From assembly GCA_025980625.1 (NCBI GenBank), contig JAICXG010000046.1, positions 1 to 14,541 on the forward strand: a DNA stretch of 14,541 nucleotides. Reading direction: 5' to 3'. The DNA comes from Chthoniobacterales bacterium. Lineage in GTDB: Bacteria > Verrucomicrobiota > Verrucomicrobiia > Chthoniobacterales > UBA10450. Positions 6,549 through 13,783 of the stretch are shown here, piece by piece. Both the position numbers and the translations under genes were made by a program. The notes under the pieces are model-generated. The model made no database searches. It saw only the letters and a list, made by a program, of their open reading frames with translations, and was not told where the DNA came from. The number at the start of each line of letters is the position of its first letter. The stretch's first letter is position 1.

Positions 6549-8867
6549 ATGAAAAATTTTACTTTGTTGGTCCGTTCTCTTGCGATTTTCCTTTCGTTAG
6601 GCTGGTGCGCCGCGCTGCTCCCGCTCGCGCATGGGCAAAATGTGGAAGGCTTGACCGTTACTTCGATCGACGTGCGCTACGTCGGGCCGCAGACGATCTC
6701 GAAGGACCGCATCCTGGCGAACATGAAAACGAAAGTCGGGACAGCCTATTCGGAGACAACCGTCGAGGATGACATCCGCACGCTCTACGGCACCGGCAAC
6801 ATCCAGAACGTCCGCATCTTTGGCCAACCCTCCGGCAACGGCGTGCATGTCGAGGTGATTCTCGCGACCCGCGCGCTTGTGACCGAGATCGAGATCGACG
6901 GCGCGCAGAGCTTTAAAGCAAAGACGATTCGCAGCCAGATCAAGTTCAAGGTGCCGGCGCCGGCTGATGCGGAAAAGCTCGAGGAGGGCCGCCAGAACAT
7001 CATCGATTTTTATCAGCGCAAAGGTTTCCCCGGCGTTGACGTGCAGTTGCAGTTGGTCACGAATGAGCAACGCGGCACCGCCCGCGCTGTCTATACGATC
7101 AACGAAGGCGAGCACGGCGCGGTCAAACAGATCACCTTCGAGGGAAACAAAGCATTTAGCGATCGCACCCTGCGCCACCAGATGAAAACCAAGGCGCAGA
7201 CGCCGATCGCGTTTTTCGATAAATCCGGCCGGCTCGACCAGGCGCAATTACAGCAGGACCTCGACAGCGTGCGCGAGTATTACCAAAATCACGGTTACAT
7301 CGACGTCACCATTCCCGAGGTGCGCCAGGAACGGATCGCGCGCGGTCTTCGGCTCGTCATCGTGGTGAACGAGGGCCGGCAGTATCACGTCGGCAAGCTG
7401 AGTTTCCAGGGAGAACAGGCGGCGAAAGAGGACCGCCTCCGCGCCCTCATCAAGATGAAGGAAGGCTCCGTCTACGCACCAAAAGCCTTGAAGGACGACA
7501 TGAAAGCGATCGCCGACGGCTACGGCGCGGGCGGCTATGTGGATGTCGATATTCTCCCGCAGAGCACTTCGGCGGGGCCGGGCGTGGTCGATCTCACCTA
7601 CAATATTACGGAAGGCCAGCGCTCGTTTGTTGAACGGGTCAACATCGTCGGCAACACCAAAACCAAGGACAAGGTTTTGCGCCGCGAAATTCTCATTCTT
7701 CCGGGCGATGTCTTTAACACCGTCCGCGTCGAAACGAGCAAGGCGCGACTCGAAAACCTTGGCTATTTCGAAAAGGTGGACACTTATCCCGAGGATACCG
7801 GCATTCCCGGGCGCAAGGATTTGCTCGTCGACGTGCAGGAAAAACGGACCGGCGCGCTGAACTTCGGCGCCGGCTTCAGCACGGTCGAAAGCCTGCTCGG
7901 TTTCGTCGAGCTGACCCAGGGCAACTTTGATGTCACGAACTGGCCAACCTTCACCGGAGGCGGCCAAAAATTCCGCGCCCGGATTCAGTATGGCACGGAG
8001 GAACAGAACTACCTTCTCTCGCTCACCGAGCCCTATTTTCTCGATCGGCCGCTTTCGTTAGGCGGGGATCTGTTCTATCGCCAAGCCGACTTCCTCAGCT
8101 CCGTCTACAACGAGCGGACTTACGGCTTCGTGATTGACGCACGCAAACCGCTCCCCTCGATCTCGCCCTTCCTCTCGGTCAGTCTCGATTACCGCCTCGA
8201 GGAGGTTGACATCATCGATGTCAGTCTGCTCGCTTCCGACCTGATTAAGCAGGAGGCGGGGGATCGGTTGAAGAGCGAGATCAGCAGCACCGTGCTCTAC
8301 GACACGCGCGACAGCGTCTTTCTCACTCGCCACGGGCATCGGTTCGTCTTTACACCGCACATCGCGGGCGGATTTCTCGGCGGCAACACGCAGACCTATG
8401 GTGTGGATTTTGAAGCCTCGCAGTATTTCCTTTTTCCCTACGACATCATCCTCACGCTCGATGGCGCAGTTCAGGGCATCGATACGTGGGGCAGCGGTGA
8501 TCGCGTCCCGCTCTTCGACCGCCTCTTTCTCGGCGGCCCAAATGATCTGCGCGGTTTCAATTTCCGGGATGTCTCGCCCAAGGACGTAAACGGCGAACCG
8601 CTGGGAGGTCTCACCGCCAGTCATTTCACAATCGAGGCGACGGTGCCGGTGATCCCTCGCGTGCGCGTTGCGTTGTTTTACGACATGGGCTTTGTCAATC
8701 CGGACGCCTGGGATTTCGGGCTGCAAAATTATGTCAATGATGCCGGCGTGGGTCTCCGTCTCGATCTGCCGATCGGCCCGCTCAAGATCGACTACGGCAT
8801 CCCGATCGAGGCGCGCGACAACAGCCACGACGGCAAAATCCAGTTCAGCGTCGGCTATCAATTTTGA
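6549..8867 (+). CDS. bamA: Outer-membrane protein assembly factor BamA
   Basis: BamA is the central Omp85 protein that folds and inserts beta-barrel proteins into the outer membrane. The 772-residue product has a signal peptide (1-29, ending AHG-Q). Five POTRA-like repeats follow at about 31-108, 109-185, 186-275, 276-355 and 356-435, each ending near a glycine-rich turn such as INEG, VNEG or ITEG. The remainder is a 16-stranded-type barrel domain ending in the aromatic QF expected of outer-membrane barrels. The Omp85 lid-loop motif RGF is at R668-F670, within LRGFNFRD. The ATG at 6549 begins the signal peptide; no Shine-Dalgarno sequence is visible. The OmpH/Skp gene follows directly, the classic bamA-skp order of diderm bacteria. 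TamA is unlikely given the five POTRAs and this neighbour. Confidence 0.95.
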   Translation: MKNFTLLVRSLAIFLSLGWCAALLPLAHGQNVEGLTVTSIDVRYVGPQTISKDRILANMKTKVGTAYSETTVEDDIRTLYGTGNIQNVRIFGQPSGNGVHVEVILATRALVTEIEIDGAQSFKAKTIRSQIKFKVPAPADAEKLEEGRQNIIDFYQRKGFPGVDVQLQLVTNEQRGTARAVYTINEGEHGAVKQITFEGNKAFSDRTLRHQMKTKAQTPIAFFDKSGRLDQAQLQQDLDSVREYYQNHGYIDVTIPEVRQERIARGLRLVIVVNEGRQYHVGKLSFQGEQAAKEDRLRALIKMKEGSVYAPKALKDDMKAIADGYGAGGYVDVDILPQSTSAGPGVVDLTYNITEGQRSFVERVNIVGNTKTKDKVLRREILILPGDVFNTVRVETSKARLENLGYFEKVDTYPEDTGIPGRKDLLVDVQEKRTGALNFGAGFSTVESLLGFVELTQGNFDVTNWPTFTGGGQKFRARIQYGTEEQNYLLSLTEPYFLDRPLSLGGDLFYRQADFLSSVYNERTYGFVIDARKPLPSISPFLSVSLDYRLEEVDIIDVSLLASDLIKQEAGDRLKSEISSTVLYDTRDSVFLTRHGHRFVFTPHIAGGFLGGNTQTYGVDFEASQYFLFPYDIILTLDGAVQGIDTWGSGDRVPLFDRLFLGGPNDLRGFNFRDVSPKDVNGEPLGGLTASHFTIEATVPVIPRVRVALFYDMGFVNPDAWDFGLQNYVNDAGVGLRLDLPIGPLKIDYGIPIEARDNSHDGKIQFSVGYQF
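6594..6602 (-). repeat. GCCTAACGA repeat copy 4
   Basis: Exact 9-mer complement within the bamA signal-peptide codons, read TCG TTA GGC (Ser-Leu-Gly). Confidence 0.6.
8055..8063 (-). repeat. GCCTAACGA repeat copy 5
   Basis: Exact 9-mer complement in the bamA barrel region, again read Ser-Leu-Gly. Confidence 0.6.
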
Positions 8868-8925
8868 ACGCGAGCTCGCGCTTGCAGTCTGTACCGTTCC
8901 CCATTACCAGTCTGACCCTACATTT

Positions 8926-9552
8926 ATGAAAAAGCTCACTCTCGTGGCCCTGCTCGCCGCCTTCGCGCTCCCCGCCGGAGCCTTTGCCCAAGCTGGCTTG
9001 AAGATCGGCACCATCGACATGAACCGCGCCTTTAAGGAATACAGCAAGACGAAGGACGCGGAGAAAAAGATCAACGACGCGAAGGACGCCGCAAAGAAGG
9101 AATACGACGATCGCGCCGATGCCTACAAGAAGGCGCTCGACGAAATCAACAAGCTGAACCAGCAGCTCGAAGCTCCCGCCCTCAGTGCTGACGCCAAAAC
9201 GCAGAAGGCGAAAGAGCGAGACGAGAAAATCACCAGCATCAAAAACATGGAGCGTGAGATCAACGAGTTCCGCCAAACCCGCGAGAAGCAGCTTCAGGAA
9301 CAAGCAGTGCGGATGCGCGACGGCATTGTGAAGGAAATCAGCGACGTCGTCATGAACAAGGTCAAAGCTTCGAACATGGACCTGGTCTTCGATACTTCCG
9401 GCGTGAGCTTGAATGGGGTGCCGACGGTGATGTTTGCCAACCCCTCCTATGACTTTACGTCCGACGTGGTGACTCTGCTGAACAAGGCGGCGGGTCCGGC
9501 GCCGAAAGCGGCCTCCAGCCCGGCCAGATCGGCGCCGGCGAAGAAGCCGTAA
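8926..9552 (+). CDS. skp: OmpH/Skp-family periplasmic chaperone
   Basis: Skp-type chaperones form trimers with coiled-coil tentacles that hold unfolded outer-membrane proteins in the periplasm and deliver them to BamA. The 208-residue product has a clear signal peptide (MKKLTLVALLAAFALPAGAFA, cleavage after residue 21) and then the OmpH start KIGTIDMNRAFKEY. A long Lys/Glu/Asp-rich coiled coil follows at about 40-150, and a beta-strand segment at about 155-195 contributes to the trimer core. The Ala/Pro/Lys-rich tail is extra. The gene begins 58 bp after bamA and ends at a strong terminator, so bamA-skp form a transcription unit. The frame is open further upstream inside bamA, but ATG 8926 is the start because it begins the signal peptide. 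Confidence 0.92.
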   Translation: MKKLTLVALLAAFALPAGAFAQAGLKIGTIDMNRAFKEYSKTKDAEKKINDAKDAAKKEYDDRADAYKKALDEINKLNQQLEAPALSADAKTQKAKERDEKITSIKNMEREINEFRQTREKQLQEQAVRMRDGIVKEISDVVMNKVKASNMDLVFDTSGVSLNGVPTVMFANPSYDFTSDVVTLLNKAAGPAPKAASSPARSAPAKKP

Positions 9553-9577
9553 CGAACCGCAATTTTTTTAAAACAGG

Positions 9578-9607
9578 AACGCACGCCTCCAGGCGTGCGT
9601 TTTTTTT
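9578..9607 (+). terminator. Strong intrinsic terminator after skp
   Basis: An 11-base perfect inverted repeat, AACGCACGCCT (9578-9588) with AGGCGTGCGTT (9591-9601), is followed by a T-run to 9607, giving a GC-rich hairpin with a very short loop. It lies 25 bases after the skp stop and ends four bases before the next start codon. Confidence 0.9.
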
Positions 9608-9611
9608 CCCA

Positions 9612-10562
9612 ATGAGCAGCCCGGTTGCAACCTCTCGCCCACAGGCCCATGCTCGCGCGCCGGCTTGTCTCCAGGCGGCGATTGCGATCTGGTTAGGCGC
9701 GAGTCTCCTCACTCTTACAGCGGCTGCACCCGCACCGGCAGAATGGGAAAAGACCGTTACCATCAGGCCGCGCGGCGCTTTTCCCAATCCCCGGCAGCTC
9801 GTCGGGATCTATGACTTTGGTTGGAGCGAATTGGTCGCCGCAACGGCAGAGATACGCGTGGATGATGGCAACGGCAATCTCCGCCTCGACGGCGACGGCG
9901 CGACGGTCGGCGTCGTGCGCGCGCTCTGGAAATTCGATACCCACCATCGTGCGGTGGCCGACGCGAAAACCCTGCACCCGATCAGCATGCACGAGGTGGA
10001 TGAGAAGCGGCGCAAAACGCTCGTAACCGATCTTGTTTTCAAGCCCGGGAGCGTCGAGCGCGTGCGCACGGATACGAGCGCAAAGAAGCCGGCGGAGCCC
10101 AAGAAGTTCGAATTTTCCCACGGGCTCTTCGATATGTTCTCCGCCCTCCTCTACATCCGGAGCCAACCGCTCAAGAAAGGGGACGTCTATCGCATCGTCG
10201 TTTACCCCGCGACCAACGCTTATCTGGCTACCCTCACGGTTGCGGATCGCGGCCCGATCACGGTCGGCGCGGGCGAGTATCCGGCGATCAAGCTCGATGT
10301 GCAGCTCAAGAAAGTCGGCAAACATCGCGAGCTCGAGCCGCATAAAAAATTCCGGCGCGCCAGCGTTTGGGTCTCGGATGATGCCGATCGGCTGCTCCTG
10401 CGAATCGAAGCCAGTATCTTTGTCGGCAGCGTCTTTGCCGAATTGCAATCAGTCCGTTTTCCGGAAAAGAGCGTCGCCTCGGCAAACATGCCTAACGATA
10501 AGGCGGCACCCATTCCCCGCGATAAACCGGCCGTCCAAGAAACGGCGCCCGCGGCGGAATAA
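9612..10562 (+). CDS. DUF3108-like exported protein
   Basis: The 316-residue product has a late hydrophobic signal segment at about residues 21-43 (AAIAIWLGASLLTLTAAAPAPA). The mature part resembles the DUF3108 family: a YDFGWSELVAATAEIRV start, a middle with ADAKTLHPISMHEVDE, and a lipocalin/LolA-like beta-rich pattern. DUF3108 proteins are exported and of unknown function; an envelope role fits this neighbourhood. Residues 285-316 are a low-complexity Pro/Ala tail. ATG 9612 is the first usable start, and it lies four bases after the T-run of the preceding terminator with no ribosome-binding site, so expression may be leaderless-like or depend on read-through. The last 71 bases overlap the convergent peptidoglycan-binding gene. 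Confidence 0.75.
   Translation: MSSPVATSRPQAHARAPACLQAAIAIWLGASLLTLTAAAPAPAEWEKTVTIRPRGAFPNPRQLVGIYDFGWSELVAATAEIRVDDGNGNLRLDGDGATVGVVRALWKFDTHHRAVADAKTLHPISMHEVDEKRRKTLVTDLVFKPGSVERVRTDTSAKKPAEPKKFEFSHGLFDMFSALLYIRSQPLKKGDVYRIVVYPATNAYLATLTVADRGPITVGAGEYPAIKLDVQLKKVGKHRELEPHKKFRRASVWVSDDADRLLLRIEASIFVGSVFAELQSVRFPEKSVASANMPNDKAAPIPRDKPAVQETAPAAE
10490..10498 (+). repeat. GCCTAACGA repeat copy 6
   Basis: Exact 9-mer in the low-complexity tail of the DUF3108-like gene (Met-Pro-Asn-Asp). Read on the other strand it supplies the TAG stop of the peptidoglycan-binding gene. Confidence 0.6.
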
Positions 10563-11226
10563 AGCCGGGCCGGTGCTGTCCGGGAAGCAATCCAAGCGCA
10601 GCGAGCGTTGGCATGTTGAGCCTTCCGTCCGGCACCAGTCGCGCCCGCCCCTGGAAGGCGCGCAGCGCCGCGACGGTGGCGGGGCCGAATTCGCCGTCGA
10701 TGCCGGCGCGGTAAAGGCCGTAACGCGTGAGCAGGGTTTGCGCCCCGACAATGACGTGTCGTTGCAAATCTGGCGGCGCCATTTCATAGGGGGTGCCGGC
10801 AAACACCTCGCCCTGACTCAACCGCGGCGCGGGCGCGTATCCGGGCGCCGGTGCAGTAGGCGCCTGATAGTCTGGTGGCGGATTGATCTCCGCCGATTGC
10901 GTCGGCGCCTCCTCCTCCTGCTCAGCCGGAGTTGCGCGCGGCTCGGCTTGCGGTGCCTGGCGCACTGCGTCGGGCCCGATGCCTAACGATCGCAAAGTCT
11001 CGGCGTCGATTTCGCCCGTAATCTGCAAGCCGTTGCGGATTTGGTAGCGCCGGATCGCCGCCTTTGTATCGGCATCTTTTCCACCCGTCACCTGCCCGTA
11101 GTAGAATCCTTGATCCTTGAGCGCCTGTTGGACGGCCGCGGTGATTTGATCGCCCCGGAGCAGAGGAGTGCCCGCGAGAAAGAAGGCGAGGACGAGAATG
11201 CAGCCGAATGGTTTCATGAGCCGCAT
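10492..11226 (-). CDS. Exported protein with two peptidoglycan-binding domains
   Basis: The 244-residue product has a signal peptide (about 1-25, LVLAFFLAGTPLLRG) and two PG_binding_1-like three-helix repeats. The first, at about 26-84, has ALKDQGFYYGQVTG, then TKAAIRRYQ, then LRSLGI. The second, at about 153-213, has LLTRYGLYRAGIDGEFGPAT and a LAALGLL end. A Pro/Ala/Glu-rich linker joins them and a Pro/Arg-rich tail follows. It probably attaches to the cell wall and has no catalytic domain. ATG 11226 is chosen; ATG 11217 and a TTG at 11247 directly abutting the amidase stop are alternatives. It is the last gene of the UBact-prcBA-amidase run, and with the amidase forms a cell-wall pair. Its 3' end overlaps the convergent DUF3108-like gene by 71 bases. 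Confidence 0.82.
   Translation of the reverse strand: MRLMKPFGCILVLAFFLAGTPLLRGDQITAAVQQALKDQGFYYGQVTGGKDADTKAAIRRYQIRNGLQITGEIDAETLRSLGIGPDAVRQAPQAEPRATPAEQEEEAPTQSAEINPPPDYQAPTAPAPGYAPAPRLSQGEVFAGTPYEMAPPDLQRHVIVGAQTLLTRYGLYRAGIDGEFGPATVAALRAFQGRARLVPDGRLNMPTLAALGLLPGQHRPGFIPPRAPFLGRPVYRGEWVPPYR
10981..10989 (+). repeat. GCCTAACGA repeat copy 7
   Basis: Exact 9-mer opposite the peptidoglycan-binding gene, where the coding strand reads Ser-Leu-Gly at the end of the first wall-binding repeat. Confidence 0.6.
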
Positions 11227-11247
11227 TCGACGAATCGTTTTTCGCAA

Positions 11248-12024
11248 TTATTCAGGCGGTGCCGCAGCCAACGCAAACGTCGGTTCTCCGTGTTCGACCG
11301 CCGTGCGGTAGGCGCGCACGCCTTCACAAATCGCCCTCGCCAGCTGTTCCCGATATTGCGCGGTCGCGAGTTTCGCGACTTCATCCTTGTTCGTGATAAA
11401 GCCGCCTTCGATCAGAGCTGCCGGATGCCGCAGGTTTTCGATCACGTAAAAGGGCTCCGTCTTGATCCCGCGATCGACCGCACCGGTGCGCGCGATCAGC
11501 GCCGTCTGCAGGTAGCTGGCGAGCGTCTCGCTCTTCGCCGTCAGCGGGCCCGAGCTTGCCGGCTGGAAAAAGGGAAACCAGGCAAGGAAAGAGGGACGAG
11601 TCGATTGCACCGGCGAATAGTAGGTTTCGACCCCGATGGCCGCGGATTTTTGCCCGTCGTTAAAATGAATGCTGACGAAAAGCGAAGTGGAAGCGCGATT
11701 GCCTAACGACACCCGATCGGCGAGCGACACTTGTTGGTCGCGATCACGCGTCATGACGGTCGTGAAGCCGGCGGCGCGGAGGAGCGATTCGGCGCGTTGT
11801 GCGACATCCAGCGTCAGGTCCTTTTCCAGCACCTCGCCGCAGATCGCGCCGGAGTCGTCGCCGCCATGGCCGGGATCGAGCACGACGACGAATGGATGCT
11901 TCACCGGCAGAACCGGCTTGCGTGCCGCCGCAATCGGCGGCTCTTTCGGCGCCGGTGTGCGAAGCAACCAGACGAAAGAGATCGCCAGCAGCAGCAATCC
12001 AAACCATGGGAGGGCGCGACGCAT
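11248..12024 (-). CDS. N-acetylmuramoyl-L-alanine amidase (Amidase_3)
   Basis: The enzyme cleaves the bond between muramic acid and the stem peptide in peptidoglycan. The 258-residue product has an N-terminal signal anchor (residues 7-22) and then a zinc amidase domain at about 44-238. Zinc ligands are His53 in LDPGHGG (49-55), Glu67 in LEKDL and His120 in SIHFN (118-122). The catalytic Glu206 lies in ALIEGGFITN. All key residues are present, so it should be active in the periplasm. There is no separate wall-binding domain, but the next gene encodes two such domains and may partner it. The start lies 3 nt after the prcA stop, so it is almost certainly co-transcribed with the proteasome genes. 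Confidence 0.92.
   Translation of the reverse strand: MRRALPWFGLLLLAISFVWLLRTPAPKEPPIAAARKPVLPVKHPFVVVLDPGHGGDDSGAICGEVLEKDLTLDVAQRAESLLRAAGFTTVMTRDRDQQVSLADRVSLGNRASTSLFVSIHFNDGQKSAAIGVETYYSPVQSTRPSFLAWFPFFQPASSGPLTAKSETLASYLQTALIARTGAVDRGIKTEPFYVIENLRHPAALIEGGFITNKDEVAKLATAQYREQLARAICEGVRAYRTAVEHGEPTFALAAAPPE
11701..11709 (+). repeat. GCCTAACGA repeat copy 8
   Basis: Exact 9-mer opposite the amidase gene, read Ser-Leu-Gly just before NRASTSLF. Confidence 0.6.
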
Positions 12025-12027
12025 TGG

Positions 12028-12807
12028 TTAGGGCAGCAGCGCCTTTAATTCCTCACTCGTGAGGGCGCGATAGCGAATCGCGCTCGCCCCGTTTCGCTCC
12101 AGGACCGACGCTTCGACGCTCGCGCTCTTCAACTCCTCAGTGCGATGTCTTGCGATCGTTTCGTGCGCAGGCATTTCGGCTTCGCCGTCTTCCGGCGCGG
12201 GTAAATTTCCAACGCTCCAGGCATCGAGCGCCAGCTTCATCGCCCGATTCAGAGTGCAGCCCGCATCATGTTCGCGCCGGAGGAACTCCTCCATCAATCC
12301 GGTGCCGCGGTTCGTCCCGCTGATCACGCTGAAGCGCGCGGGGTGCGTGGCTCCCGCCGCTGGACCATTCGCCGTAATTGCACCGTCGTACTCGACACGC
12401 AAAAACAAATCCTCTGCCGCGGTCGCGCCGACTTCCGCAAAAATCATCCGGGCGAGAAACGGCGCGCCGTAGATTTGTTCGAAGGCCGTTTTTAAAAGCG
12501 GACTGAGCGAATAATAAGCCAGCCGCCGCAGCGAAACATCGGCTGCCGAACGGGTGAACCCCTCCGTGCTCGCCAGCTCGATCGCGGCCATTCGCAACCG
12601 CTCGATGTCGCCCGGATGTCCGATCGCGCCCATCGCGATCCGGTCGTAAATCTCAAACAACTTTTGCCGTGCCCGCCCGACGGTCAGAAACAGAATTCCG
12701 TCGCGATAACTTAGCGCGGCGATCGGGCTGCCCGGGGCGAGCTGGGTCTCGATGTATTCGCGGCGATTCGCGATCGCCTCGACCCAGCGATACGGCTCCT
12801 CGATCAT
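12028..12807 (-). CDS. prcA: 20S proteasome alpha-type subunit
   Basis: Alpha subunits form the outer rings that gate the proteasome chamber and dock the ATPase. The 259-residue product fits PrcA in size and fold: an N-terminal gate and H0-like segment (MIEEPYRWVEAIANRREYIE), then strands around SPIAALSYRDGILFLTV (27-43) and KLFEIYDRIAMGAIGHPGDIERLR, which corresponds to the alpha-subunit KIYEIDDRI/GIGHPADAE region. There is no N-terminal catalytic Thr. Divergence from actinobacterial PrcA is considerable, but position directly after prcB secures the call. The ATG overlaps the prcB stop by 4 nt (ATGA), indicating translational coupling and matched dosage. The C-terminus ends ELKALLP. Confidence 0.88.
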   Translation of the reverse strand: MIEEPYRWVEAIANRREYIETQLAPGSPIAALSYRDGILFLTVGRARQKLFEIYDRIAMGAIGHPGDIERLRMAAIELASTEGFTRSAADVSLRRLAYYSLSPLLKTAFEQIYGAPFLARMIFAEVGATAAEDLFLRVEYDGAITANGPAAGATHPARFSVISGTNRGTGLMEEFLRREHDAGCTLNRAMKLALDAWSVGNLPAPEDGEAEMPAHETIARHRTEELKSASVEASVLERNGASAIRYRALTSEELKALLP

Positions 12808-13610
12808 GCCACCGTGCGCTTGAAGCGCTCCGCCAACTGCTTCTCAGGCAGCGTCCGAATTCCCTCGCGCGAAATGATTTTGATGAGCGGAAAAATCCGC
12901 GCGTTCCGATCGACCCCGCCGGTCGCTGTGTCCGCCTCCGCCGCGGTGTCGAGCGCGCGCAGCGCAATCGTGACCGCATCGTCTTCGCGCAACTTCTGCA
13001 ACGGCTTTTCGCCCCAGCGGTTTTCGTAAAACAAAACGCCGCGCACTCCGGGCGAACCCGACCCGGTCACGGCGTAATCCGTCACCTCAAACTGCGCGCC
13101 CATTGGATCGTAGAAATAAAGTCGGGCCTGCCCTTCGCCACCAAAGTCATAGGTCGCGAAGATCGGCACGACAACGCCGATGCCCTGGATGACGAAACCA
13201 AAATTATCCCGCAGCAATTTTGAGAGCGCGCGCACCTTGCCATCTACGCTCATCTCCTGGAGCTGAGTGCGCCGAAAAAATTGCAGGGAATGCTCGAGCA
13301 CTCGCGCCATTTCCCAGGCCGTCGCGGGAACGCCTGCGATTGCCATGATCGAGTGTCGATCGATCTCGAGCACTTTGTCCGCGCGATCGTAGACGACGGT
13401 GTTGCCGGCGGTCGCGCGCCGATCGCCTGCGACCAGGATCCCGCCGCTAAACTTAAAGGCGAGAATCGTCGTCGCCTGCGTCGGGACAAAATCGGAGCCT
13501 TTGCCTAACGATGGCGAAGACGCCGGGCTGCTCGGTTCGCCTAACAATCCCTCGCGCCGCAGGAGCGCGGGGAAATCCGGCAGATTGCCGCCTAACGAGT
13601 CGCTCGTCAC
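12804..13610 (-). CDS. prcB: 20S proteasome beta-type subunit
   Basis: This is the catalytic subunit of the bacterial proteasome. In the 268-residue precursor, residues 1-46 are a propeptide removed to expose Thr47 as the N-terminal nucleophile (ATTILAFKF; Thr1 in mature numbering). Mature Asp17 in LVAGDRRATAGN and Lys33 (residue 79, DRADKVLEID) are conserved, as is the GSGS stretch near residue 180, so the active site is complete. The GTG start at 13610 overlaps the UBact stop by 4 nt (GTGA). The frame is open back to 13919, but that part lies across UBact and is not coding in this frame. The propeptide is poorly conserved and its coding DNA carries two copies of the GCCTAACGA repeat and a one-mismatch copy. 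Confidence 0.94.
   Translation of the reverse strand: MTSDSLGGNLPDFPALLRREGLLGEPSSPASSPSLGKGSDFVPTQATTILAFKFSGGILVAGDRRATAGNTVVYDRADKVLEIDRHSIMAIAGVPATAWEMARVLEHSLQFFRRTQLQEMSVDGKVRALSKLLRDNFGFVIQGIGVVVPIFATYDFGGEGQARLYFYDPMGAQFEVTDYAVTGSGSPGVRGVLFYENRWGEKPLQKLREDDAVTIALRALDTAAEADTATGGVDRNARIFPLIKIISREGIRTLPEKQLAERFKRTVA
13503..13598 (+). repeat. Cluster of three GCCTAACGA-type repeats in the prcB propeptide
   Basis: Exact copies at 13503-13511 and 13590-13598 flank a one-mismatch copy GCCTAACAA at 13539-13547, all in the same orientation within 96 bases. They encode SLG, LLG and SLG in the disposable PrcB propeptide. Confidence 0.65.
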
Positions 13611-13783
13611 TGGCCGGTCCGTTGCCGGTAGCGCTTCGATTGGTTCGGGTCGACCTTGCGCATCTTTTTCAGCAAATCGCGCGTGTCCGGCTTGGAAACG
13701 TCTGGAGATTTGGGCCCGCCGCCATCGCCCTGTTTTGGTCCCCACGGCACGGGGGCCACCGGTTTTTCCGTCCGCTCTGGCAT
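13607..13783 (-). CDS. ubact: UBact, ubiquitin-like protein modifier
   Basis: UBact is a small Pup-like modifier found beside proteasome genes in several Gram-negative phyla, and is thought to tag proteins for degradation. The 58-residue product is disordered, Pro/Gly/Lys-rich at the N-terminus, then has the family signature PDVSKPDTRDLLKKMRKVDP (27-46) and the C-terminal KRYRQRTGQ. It ends in Gln, so by analogy with Pup a deamidase should convert the end to Glu before ligation. Its TGA overlaps the prcB GTG start. ATG 13783 gives the family-typical MPERTEK start; an in-frame ATG at 13801 would add six residues. No ligase, deamidase or ATPase gene lies in the window. Confidence 0.93.
   Translation of the reverse strand: MPERTEKPVAPVPWGPKQGDGGGPKSPDVSKPDTRDLLKKMRKVDPNQSKRYRQRTGQ

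Noticed and set aside
8869..8880. Palindrome CGCGAGCTCGCG after bamA
   Set aside because: It has no T-run and little room for a loop, lies between co-oriented genes likely to be co-transcribed, and is common in GC-rich DNA.
10033..10986. Plus-strand open frame of 317 codons
   Set aside because: Ser/Arg-rich shadow of the DUF3108-like gene and the antisense of the wall-binding gene; no domain.
13503..13598. Integron attC sites suggested by GCCTAAC / GTTAGGC cores
   Set aside because: The cores match RYYYAAC/GTTRRRY, but the copies are in direct orientation without inverted partners or an imperfect palindrome, and they lie inside conserved chromosomal genes with no integrase.
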